Shown here: one piece after another, positions 54,717 through 64,000 of the stretch
How positions within the stretch are numbered: the stretch's first letter is position 1
How the letters are laid out: each line of letters begins with the position of its first letter
Assembly (NCBI GenBank): GCA_948146395.1
Contig: OX411558.1
Span: 38,018,850-38,082,849, forward strand
Reading direction: 5' to 3'
Length of the DNA stretch: 64,000 bases
Origin: Fragum whitleyi
Lineage: Eukaryota > Mollusca > Bivalvia > Cardiida > Cardiidae
Notes under the pieces: generated by a model
Database searches by the model: none
What the model was told of the DNA's origin: nothing
What the model saw: only the letters and a program-made list of their open reading frames with translations
Program-made: the position numbers and the translations under genes

Positions 54717-55927
54717 GAAAAACGAGACATGTTTTATTACTTTGCCCGTCATATTTCAGAACGAATAAATTGCCATTGCTTTGACAATAACTTACTCACA
54801 ACTTGACTCAACTGAGTGTACAATTTGTGTTTTACAAATGGTTACCATCTCTGTCAATACAACGGTCATAAACGATAGATATTCTACCAATCGCATTACA
54901 AGTAATCACCTAACACATCAAGATACACTCTTATGTGTTAGAAATAACATTTTGTCCAGAGATATAATTGTTTCTATAATCCTTTTATAAATTTTACTTT
55001 TATACCCCAAGGTACCTGTAATGAGAGGTCAATGAAATATTCTCATTCGAAACAGGATTCTCCCAATATTTCGTCGGAAATTCGGAACATTTTACTATTT
55101 TCTTGAATATGTTAGTGTTAAATGGCAAATTTCTTAATAACCAGCCTATGTTCACCCAGCTGTAAGGTTCAGTAGCAGTGAGTTTATGTCACTGCTTCTG
55201 TCTGAGGGGCATGAAAACATCTAGATTAAGCGACTCCAGAAGCTTAAGCTTCCGTCGCAATCGAACTAAGATGAATTAGTAGAAAATACATCTTTGAATG
55301 ATATGCAACTCAACAAATGTTCTTTTCCGTTAAAACAGATAAACTTCAAAAAATTTTGGAACTAATACGAAAAGATGGGAACTTGTTCATATATCTCTCC
55401 AACATGTGTAAGTGCTGAAAACGTTTCGCAACATCGCAGTACGAGGAAGAATCGGGATCATTAGAGGTCTTTCCTGAAGCACGTGTGTTTAAATTGATTA
55501 TCCACGTGATGTCACAAGGACCATTTAGGACAACACAGATTTAATGTGAGCACACAATATCCCCCTGGATTAGGTGTTGGGAAGTGATTAGGAAGTATAA
55601 ATGTCTGAGACAAATGTATGTCAAGAACACCGAACGATTTAATGGGTTTTCTTTAATGCTTTTCGGTGGTTTATCGAGAAATAACGGTAGATTATCACTT
55701 GATAAACTCACCGCAAAAGCAGTGAAATTATCAAAATCTTGTACCCTGCTTTTGTGCATATCATCCTATCTGACGTCATCTATGCGGGGCGAAATAAGTG
55801 ACGTCACAATGAACGTTGCATAGCAATCACGCTCAAAATGACGCTCTTTACGAAAATATGTCCTAGAAATTTCACATTTTGTCTCATTTTTGCATTAAAG
55901 AAATAGAATAATCATTTGTTTTTCGAG
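54717..55927. other. Intergenic, no gene seen
   Basis: ORFs of 69-79 codons on both strands lack domain or splice support. GC content rises slightly at 55,400-55,800, but no exon could be defended. Confidence 0.3.
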
Positions 55928-56044
55928 TAAGATCGATTAATATTTCATTTCGTGAAAAACAAAAGCTATATTTTCACTCGTGGCTGTGCCACTCGTGAAA
56001 ATATAGCTTTTGTTGTTCACTCAATGAAATATAAATCGATCTTA
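55928..56044. mobile_element. Foldback element, family D
   Basis: Arms of about 55 bases from GTAAGATCGATTAATATTTC through AAAAGCTATATTTTCACTCG, mirrored by CGTGAAAATATAGCTTTTGT to ATCGATCTTAC. A half copy (AAATATAGCTTTTGTTGATC) with the same flanking CCTCTATATACTTCG sequence lies at 53,940-54,030, ending just before SEA-EGF exon 8. Confidence 0.75.
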
Positions 56045-56313
56045 CACTTAAACAAACGATTATCCTCTATGTATTTCGGTCGTAAAAAGAAGTAGCATGC
56101 AGAAGACCAGTGATGCCTTGTTAATATCACCGTACTACTTGGTGAGATTAAACGGTCTCTCCAGATAAGTAGGCAAGCAATTCTGCATCTATGGTGTAAG
56201 TGTTTAAGAATGCTTCTGATTATATACTCAACAAGCGATTGTGTATTGCGGAAAAGAAGAAAACAATTCAAATACGGCGCATCTCATTTTCTAAGTTTGA
56301 TAACGCCTACTGT

Positions 56314-56508
56314 ATGTATTCCATACTCTTAAAAGTCATAACTAAGCGCAGCCATATGCCTAATTTTCATCAAAGCATACTGTATAACATACTCTTAAAA
56401 GTCATAACTAAGCACAGCCATATGCTTAATTTTCATTTACGCATACTGTATTCCATACTCTTAAAAGTCATAATTAAGCGCAGGCATATGCTTAATTTTC
56501 ATTTGTAA
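56314..56508 (+). repeat. Three 66-bp tandem units
   Basis: CATACTCTTAAAAGTCATAA starts at 56,322, 56,388 and 56,454; each unit continues AGCGCAGCCATATGCTTAAT. The 102-codon ORF across it (repeated SILLKVITK) is repeat-driven. Confidence 0.85.
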
Positions 56509-57225
56509 ACATATTACGTATTAAAGAAACTCCTTATTACACTCATATAATATTTTCGAATGATAGAATATTTACTTTAAAATATATACTTGACTGGGGA
56601 ATTAACCTATTACCATTTTCCCTCATATATTATTTTGAAAATACGAAGGTTCTATGATATTTAAGTTCAACAGTGAAAGCTTTCTTTGTGGTAGGAACTA
56701 CTGCTTGTATTTCCATTTTCTTATACCACACAAGTATTTGTTTACGTTAATTGTTATCGATCAGGATTAGATGACAAAATATGGTTTGAAAATTGTTGAA
56801 AATTCTGTACAAACTATTCGTAACACTTTCGACAAAATATTAGGAGTTACTCGATACCAAATTGAATTACACTAGTTAGCAAAGAAACACCCTGTCTGTC
56901 ACTAGTCAATTAGGATTTTATCCATTAAGGAAACATCCAGAATAAGCCTTAATGAACGGAATAACAAATCTCCTCGATTTGCTATGGGGTTTAATAAATT
57001 GGCTGTTTGACAACTTTGACCTATTTACAGCCGTGGGGCGTGAAACTGATTTGTCCGTAAATTAAGCGGACATGCTGCTCTTTTCTTTCTATAAACGTTT
57101 CTTACGTTTTTGAATTTTAAGCTCTTCTGACCGAAGTTCACAAGAGCAATAGCGAAACCGGTTTTCCACCCAGCGTGCGTCCGTCCGTTAACTTTGCTTG
57201 CAAACGCTCTAGAGTCCACAGTTTT
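56509..57225. other. Intergenic, no gene seen
   Basis: Near 57,120-57,230 a phrase GCTCTAGAGTCCACAGTTTT begins a family that recurs from 58,780. Confidence 0.3.
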
Positions 57226-58713
57226 AAGCTCCATTAGACTAATTCCAGCGGAGCTTATGTCGTGGCGGGTCGTCCATCGTCATTCCATGCGTAATCTTTT
57301 CATTTACGGCTGTAAATAGGTCATTCATATGAATCTACTGGACAGAGTTTCACCAAACTTCAGAGGAATGATGCTTGGGACATACTCTTTCAGAAAACTT
57401 CGTTAGATTCTGATCGGGTTTATAACTTAGGCGCTATGGGCTGTCGTGTCACTAAAAAGGTGTCCCAATGGTGAAATATAAAAAAAAAATCTTCTCCTCT
57501 GAAACTACCGGCCAGTATTCAACCAAACCTTACAGAAATGATCCTCAGGACATGCTCTTACAGATTCGTTCGTTAAATTCTGTTCGGTTGATGCTTTGGG
57601 CGATACAGGCTGACGTGTCACAAAAAAAACTAATGGTGAAATATCAAAGGAATCTTCTTCGCTGGCACTACTGGTCAGACTTAAAACACTTTTACAGAAA
57701 TGATCCTAAGGACGTTATCTTTCAGATCCCTTCGTTAAATGCTGATTGGGTTGATATCATGGGCGCCAGGTGCTGGTGTGTTACCAAAATAGGGATCACT
57801 TATGGTGAATTGTCAAACAAATTCTTCTTCTCTGATGCCATTGGTCAGAATTTAACCACACTTTACAAAAAATGATCCTCAGGACATACTTTTTCAGATT
57901 CGATCGTAAGATTCTGATTGGGTTGATACATGTAACATGGGCGCTTCAGACTGAAGTGTCACCCAAAAAGGTGCCACAAGTGGTGTTATATAAAAAAGTC
58001 TTCTTCTCTACATGTACTGATCAGAATTCATTCATAATTTGCAGAAAAGATCATCAGGACATGCTCTTTCAGAATTCCTCGTAAAGATCTGATCGGTTGA
58101 TAAAATGTGCTTTTCATGTCACCAGAAAACGATTGATCTTATTGATATCATGGATGCCAAGGGCTGCCGCGTCATCAAACAATAGGGTCATAGTGGCCCC
58201 AAATCGCTAGCCTTAATGAATTCTAAAAAGTTATTTAGGGAATGGTCACTAAGCTACACAATTCTGTTGCTTCTTTACGACTAGGCATTCTTTTTTGCCA
58301 ATTTTCAGGTTGATTTAGCAAAATATGTGGCCTCTAGAGTGCAAGTAAGGTTTTCTATGATTTGAAATTGATCACAGTGGATCAAATTTCTAACTCAACT
58401 GAGATTGCATTAAGACAATCATTCTGATCAAATTTCAGGTTGATCGGACAAAAAAGGGTGGCCGCTAGAGTGCATACAAGGTTTTTCTAAGACTGTGACC
58501 TAGTTTTTGATCCCAATAGATCCTATTTTGAACTCGTCTATGATTTCTTCAAGCCAATCGCTCTGCTCTTATTTCACGTTGTTCGGACAAAAATGTGGCC
58601 TCTAGATGGCATATAAGGTCAATGTTGGCGATGGACGACGCGCGACAGACGACGGACATCCACCTAACCACAAAAGCTCACTTTGAGTTCCTCGTGCTCA
58701 GGTGAGCTATAAA
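57226..58713 (+). repeat. Element with five ~145-bp tandem units
   Basis: Starts AGCTCCATTAGAC and ends AAGCTCACTTTGAG...GCTCAGGTGAGCTAT (58,672-58,713). Units share TCTTCTTCTCTGAAACTAC, ACAGAAATGATCCTCAGGAC and ATTCTGATCGGGTTGATA. The ORFs of 135 and 70 codons inside follow this period. Confidence 0.65.
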
Positions 58714-59640
58714 TAGTCCCATATGAGGAAATTTTAGAAATTTTTCTTCACTGAAACTACTCATCCTCGTAAACACTCTAAAGTCCACAGTTTTCATCCG
58801 ATTATCTTCAAACTTGCTCAGAATGATTATACTATCACAAGAATGGTTCCTTTTGAAATTGGGTCCGATAAGTCTAGTGACATGGGAAGGGGCCAAATGA
58901 GAATTTGATTGAATTTAATACACGTTAACGCTATAAAGTCCAGGACTACGGTTTCCTTCCGGTTATCTTCAACATTACTCAGAATTATTGAACCATCACA
59001 GTATGGTTCCTTCCGAAAATGGGACCCATTCGTTAAGTGTCATGGGACAAGGGGCCAAATGAAAAATTGATTACAAAATCCTCGATAACCCTCTAAAGTC
59101 GACAGTTTTATCCGAATTGCTCAGGATTATTTTTCTATCACAAGTATGGTTACTTTCGGAAACGAACACGATCCGACAAACGTCATAGGAAAGGGGGCCA
59201 AATGCAAATCCAATAAGAAACGCTTTGTTTACAATCTATCTAGAGTCAACAGTATTCATCCGATTGTTTTCAAACTTACTCAGAATGATTGTACCGTTAC
59301 ATGAATCGTTCCGTTGGAAATTGAACCCGATAGGTCACGGGAAAACGGGTCAAATGAAAATTTGATTAAAATTTATTCGTTAACGCTCTAGAGTCAACAG
59401 TTTTAATCAAATCGTCTTTAAACTTGCTCTGAATTTTCCACAGCATTCTTCTTATTGTCATCAAACTTGCTCTGAATTTTAAGCAGAACAATATAACACT
59501 TAAGATTCTCGGTTTTTAGACTCGCTTAGAATGATTGTATGATCACAATGATTATTCACTTTGAAAATGTGTCTGCTCGATTGAGCGTCACAAGAAAAGG
59601 GGCCAAATTAAAATTAATTTTCAAGAATTTTCGTTCACAG
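58714..59640 (+). repeat. Five diverged ~150-bp units (GTCCACAGTTTTCATCCG)
   Basis: Landmarks AACACTCTAAAGTCCACAGT, TTGCTCAGAATGATT and AAGGGGCCAAATGA recur about every 150 bases. Same structural class as the neighbouring elements. Confidence 0.6.
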
Positions 59641-60520
59641 TTCTTCATTATATGCATGGATGTTAATAGAAATTTTACTTTAGTGTTTTACATCATGCGA
59701 CAGTGTGCATTTTGATGAGGTCTGGTGATTTTACACTGTGTCATAGAAAAACAGGTGCCTTAATGTAAACTTCCTTGTAAACAAAACTCCTTTTTTACTA
59801 ATGGAAAGGCTCGAGTGAAACTTTCACAAAATATTCCATTTCAAGATCCTATGTGCATTTGAGGCTGTTTAGTTATATGCCGCGTCATGATAAAAGAGGC
59901 CTTTATTAAATCGTACTGCGAAGCAGTAGATTTATATCTACCGTTTTTCAGAAATCCAGTCTGTTTGACCCAGTACATTTTTACCATTATCTTCTGAGCA
60001 ATGTGTTCAAACCAAATTATGTGTTTTCAAACACCGAAGAAACGGCCCTTTCAGTCACAATCTACAAACTTTGTTTATACCTTATTTACTTTTCGACAAA
60101 TAGAGAAGAGGCTAATACAAAATTTGATGTAATTATCGCTTTTAGTAATTACCAGTTAGTATTTTCAGTGTTTATAACAAGATTTTCGGTTGAGTAAAGG
60201 AGTTGAAACGTACAATAGGTTAACTGTATAATTCATTTGTAGCACTTACAATATTACTGCTCTGAACTTTCTCGAACGGTCATTTACCAGTTGTAGGGCT
60301 GACAACCAATCAAATTCTGTTATGATTATCACTCGGACAAAACCCACGCGTAAATTCAGACCACGTGTAAATTCAGATGGACATCGTCTGCTCGAAATGT
60401 GTCAATTAACTTGTTTGTCATTAGTCAATTGTCGTCTGCACTCAAACAGGGAGCGTGGGAAGTTTACTTTTTTCGCATGTGTTAACAAATAGAAATAATT
60501 TTGTAATTTTGAAATATTTG
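59641..60520. other. Intergenic, no gene seen
   Basis: Contains a fragment with AACAAAACTCCTTTTTT also seen at 61,450. No gene recognised. Confidence 0.3.
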
Positions 60521-61070
60521 ATTTCAATGAGCACTCTGATCACGCTCCAATCCTATTTTCATTAAATTCAAATTTGAGTATGAAGAAAAATTATTCAACA
60601 ACAAAAAAAACCGACAAAAACATACGATAAACTGATATAGGATATAGTTCTGCAACTTTATGTGAGTTTCGAGAAACCGTTATTGCCTATCATTTTCAAT
60701 GTAAAATTGATCTTTGACGCCTCACTATAAATTGTACAACTGTAGCAGTAAGAGCGATCTTTTTTTAGAACAACTCATGAATAATCATAGAGTGCTGCTA
60801 GATTTAATCGATTGGTCAGAAACGAAAGATATAAATAGCATAGTTGGCGATTTCGCGTGTTTCTTGAGGGAAAATGCATTTAGAGTATTTGGGAAAACCC
60901 AATGCTTGAAATACAAACATGTTGGTAATCAAAATTGTAAATAGTTTAATGAAAAATGTTTGTTGCAAAACAGGCTTTTAAACTCTATAGAGAGAGGAAT
61001 AATATTAATAGACAAGCATTTAGCTTGGCGCGTGCGCATTATAACAACGTAAAAATCTGCTCAGAAATAA
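60521..61070 (+). mobile_element. Degenerate LINE ORF2 fragment
   Basis: At 60,521 the frame reads DFNEHSDHAPILFSL, the SDHxP motif that closes the endonuclease domain of non-LTR retrotransposons. It is followed after stops and a frame change by a linker-like frame (60,714-60,944: WSETKDINSIVGDFACFLRE) and by RQAFSLARAHYNNVK typical of the segment before the reverse transcriptase. Several stops and frameshifts; no RT core remains. Clade not determined. Confidence 0.6.
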
Positions 61071-61299
61071 TTTAGACTAGCAGAGGGCTATCGAATCAGC
61101 AAACTTTCAAAATCGGACCCACGAGGTTGGATGAGCTGGCGATGTCCTCGAAAAGATGGATTGTTAAGACAAAAAACTCACAAATTTAAAGAATTTACCA
61201 ACTCTTATTGTCCAAATTTGAGCCCCTTTGATTGGCGAACTATTGCACTATCCCAGCCTCTCAATGATGTACGATTTACAGTGCTGACAGCACTTTGAT

Positions 61300-61900
61300 G
61301 TATATCTATTGTTAACACAACCTTCACGGGCTTCATAAAAAATCCTTTACAGAATATTTCTCATTATCTGACCATGGGCACATTTTTGGCCATTTTATGA
61401 TATGCCACGTTGCTGAAAAAGGAGCCTTGAGCTTAACTTCCTTGTTAACAAAACTCCTCTTTTGTATATAGATTTGTTTAAAACTCCCAAAGATTGTCCC
61501 TTATCCAGTGACAATGTGCATTTCATCGTCGTTTGTTGATTATATGATGTGTCATGGAAAAGGGGGCTTAATTTTAGATTTATTGTTTCCATAGTTATCC
61601 TTCATTTATGCATGGATGGTAAAAAACCTAAAATATTTCGCATGTGACCATATCCACATTTTTGCCATTTGGTGCAATTATGTAAGATCATGGGTCGAGG
61701 AGCCTTTGGGTAAAATTTCTTTTTAACACAATTCCTCCTTCATTTATGGATCTATTTACATGAAACTTTTTTTCTTATTATAGCTTGTTATAGATAACAG
61801 CACTATCAAGACGTAGGCTTTTCAAAGAGTCTATAGAGCGGTACCAGGCCTTCATGGACATCTTCTTTCACGGTTGAATTCATTGAATATACATTTTATA
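61300..61900 (+). repeat. Diverged tandem-bearing repeat
   Basis: AACTTCCTTGTTAACAAAAC, AATTCCTCCTTCATTTATGG and related blocks recur about every 150 bases and match pieces at 59,640-59,900. Confidence 0.5.
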
Positions 61901-61980
61901 TAAGAAATGAAAAATTATTATAATGAATACTCGATCAATACGATTGGTGCTCAAAAACGACTACGGCTTGTACCAATATA

Positions 61981-62886
61981 TAGTCCGTTTGACTTCTATA
62001 TGGACCAGCCTTTTCATCAATTACATAAAATTGCGTTTGAATGAAGGATTTCTATTTGGTAAAATATTAATTTCAGCTTAATACAATTCAAAAAAATAAG
62101 TTTTGGAAACAAAAAGATTTTAAAATAATGATTTTGTCTATCCAGTTAATGATAATATTTCGCATTTTCTGCCCTTAAACACGAGGGGTGGTGAAGGCTG
62201 TTTAGTTGTAAGAATATATAAACAAATCGTAAAAAAACGTGGTTTTATACTAAACATTATGAGAAGAAATGTCCATCATTCCATATTTGGACAAGCTAAT
62301 TAGCATATCGATGGTCAGGACATCTTAAACTTATAGCACGTGATTTATACAGTTATTACTCGCCTCCATATCTAGTTTTCCTCGTGAAAATCCCAAACAC
62401 TTCGTAAAATAATCCTTTTTTATTGGTCTAAATAAGGGAATATGGGGTTCATCTCAGAATGATTAAAAATTATTATCAATTATCTGGTCAAACAGTTTTT
62501 GAACAAATACAGATTACACTAAGATTTGATATCATAGGGAAGTAAAAAAAAAAATCTACAAAATTAATTTACAAAAATACTCGATTTTATAATGAATAAC
62601 TTGCCAAAATTCATATACTTTTGACTTGACCCCTGTGCAAATCAGAGCTATTTTTGATAGACAATTCGCTGTTCCGTTTATCACAGACACGAGTAGGTAT
62701 GAAAGGCAGAAAGTTAACATGTAGACGGACGGACAAAATCATTATTACACCTTCAAAAATTCTGAAATTCAGATTTCTTCATGGTATTAGATGGAAAATA
62801 TGATATGTCAAGAAAAAAATACGCTTCATAAATTCGATTCTGAGATTTTCGGTGAAAACTGGTCCATATAGAAGTCAAACGGACTA
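61981..62886. mobile_element. 906-bp DNA transposon derivative with perfect 28-bp TIRs
   Basis: The left end TAGTCCGTTTGACTTCTATA (28 bases in all) is exactly the reverse complement of 62,859-62,886. TA flanks both ends, as expected for a TA target. The interior has no coding frame, so it is non-autonomous. Perfect TIRs suggest a recent insertion. Confidence 0.8.
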
Positions 62887-63239
62887 TACCTACCTCTTAA
62901 ACCCAGTCGAATGTGATTTATCATCGGCAAACAATTACTGAAATAACCAAACCTGTATATTTAGCAGATGCTCTTTTAATATCATTAGTAAGTAAATATC
63001 ATAAGTACATACAGTAAGATAAAAAGAAACATTTACATGTACATCGTTTGAGATCCGTCCGAGTGTTATTTATTTATTCAATTATTTATCCATTCATTTA
63101 TTTATTTGAATAAAAGACGACGCTTCAAGAATTTCATGCAACGGACCCTATCTGCATGCTTGCATCAGAATGATAATCTTTATCAAATTTAGATAAACTT
63201 GACCCTTAAAATGTAAATCATTCTGTTGACCTAAATTGT
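62887..63239. other. Intergenic, no gene seen
   Basis: Simple TTTATTTATTCAATTATTTA-like sequence near 63,070; nothing else recognised. Confidence 0.3.
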
Positions 63240-63700
63240 TCACTGTCGAATACAGTTTACAACATCGTGAAATTGACAAGATGATTGATTTTGGAATGGA
63301 ATTGAATGAGTGTGATGAATGAGTTTCAAGTGAAATTAAAGGGCGGTAATCCAATATCGCTTGTTTTGCTCAGGATGAACAGCATTAGCGATATTCATAA
63401 CCTCTCTGTACAAATCAATGCATACAAGTTCTATAAATAGAGTTCTACTTCTTTAAGAACCAAACAATGGCGTACATTTTCAACTATATCAGTGAAATCG
63501 CGATTTTTTCTATTTATTCTCATGTTGAATGTAGCAGTTGGCTTTATCTGTTTTTGGTCATGTTGGAGCATTTTGAGCGGTTTGAGTGAGTGTTTTGAAT
63601 GAATGAAAGGAGCGCTGAGTGAGAAATATTGGTAGATGATTGAGAGTGTATGCCATTGAATATTGATTGTAATATTTCATCGATACTATTGTGAATAGCA
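63240..63700 (+). repeat. Dispersed repeat, family G, longest copy
   Basis: TTTGGAATGGAATTGAATGA, AATTAAAGGGCGGTAAT, the near-palindrome ATATCGCTTGTTTTGCTCA...GAACAGCATTAGCGATAT, then GAATGAAAGGAGCGCTGAGT. Defines module order for the family. Confidence 0.6.
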
Positions 63701-63795
63701 TTAATCGTTCAATGTCTTATTTAATGAAATATATTTGATAATTAACCAGTTTCGTGACATATGTGATTAAATTCTTGCATTCTAATTTCCTTCAG

Positions 63796-63904
63796 CAAAT
63801 ATGTCATAATTGATTATAACACGATACCGACGATTCATAGCAATTTGTCAGCTACGTTTAAATTTGCAGAGGATATCCGACGCAGACAAATGGACCCTCT
63901 CTAA
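63796..63904 (+). CDS. Possible terminal exon of another gene, SEA-like strand
   Basis: Acceptor TCTAATTTCCTTCAG at 63,795, then an open frame (phase 2 in) of 35 residues to TAA 63,902: KYVIIDYNTIPTIHSNL, then FKFAEDIRRRQMDPL. VIIDYNTI resembles the strand after the SEA cleavage site, but the exon is too short to be sure. No partner exon was found upstream. Confidence 0.3.
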
Positions 63905-64000
63905 TGAGTTGGTTATTATCAAATGGCATTGCTTCTGAAGAATGAATTTGATCATTAGGGTGATGCTTTAACACGTGCAAATAAATTGACAGTACACGTG

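Noticed and set aside
57468..58084. 135- and 70-codon plus-strand ORFs
   Set aside because: Repeated peptide blocks match the ~145-bp tandem units of a dispersed element; no start context, domain or splice evidence.

Overview
The window is nuclear DNA of an animal, most likely a bivalve mollusc. This is inferred from AT-rich sequence, intron-split genes with GT-AG sites, tRNA-derived SINEs, many short foldback elements, and dispersed elements with internal ~150-170 bp repeats ending in AGCTCACCTGAGC-type palindromes. No bacterial features are present. Most of the window is intron or repeat; coding exons are short and were assembled here by matching splice phase by eye.

Layout. 1-1410 (minus) is the edge of a Polinton/Maverick-like virus-like element: three overlapping ORFs ending in an integrase that lacks one catalytic Asp. 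2239-4309 (plus) is a five-exon type I membrane protein gene; two further downstream exons could supply alternative tails. 8.5-10.2 kb (minus) is a four-exon gene with a PC4-like C-terminal domain, apparently damaged by two consecutive in-frame stops. From 12,049 to 54,096 (plus) eight phase-compatible exons form the 3' part of a SEA-EGF-transmembrane gene with a 155-residue-scale cytoplasmic tail. Its 5' exons were not found.

The SEA-EGF gene has two enormous introns. The 22 kb intron (13,320-35,358) holds candidate nested genes: a short plus-strand one (18,438-20,022), a minus-strand terminal exon (20,383-20,634) and a minus-strand 5' gene part (34,936 down to about 30,650). It also holds several tandem-repeat-bearing elements and SINEs. 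The 13.5 kb intron (35,546-49,069) holds an 11.8 kb element with nearly identical ends, whose inverted arms are arrays of a ~48 bp satellite (about 3.2 and 5.5 kb) around a 3 kb core with no recognisable transposase.

48-64 kb contains the last four exons of the SEA-EGF gene, many foldback elements (one apparently inserted exactly at a splice donor), a degraded LINE fragment, a 906 bp TIR element and a possible terminal exon of another gene at 63.8 kb.

Limits: no database search or RNA evidence was available. Family names rest on motif recognition, and exon joins rest on phase and splice consensus only.
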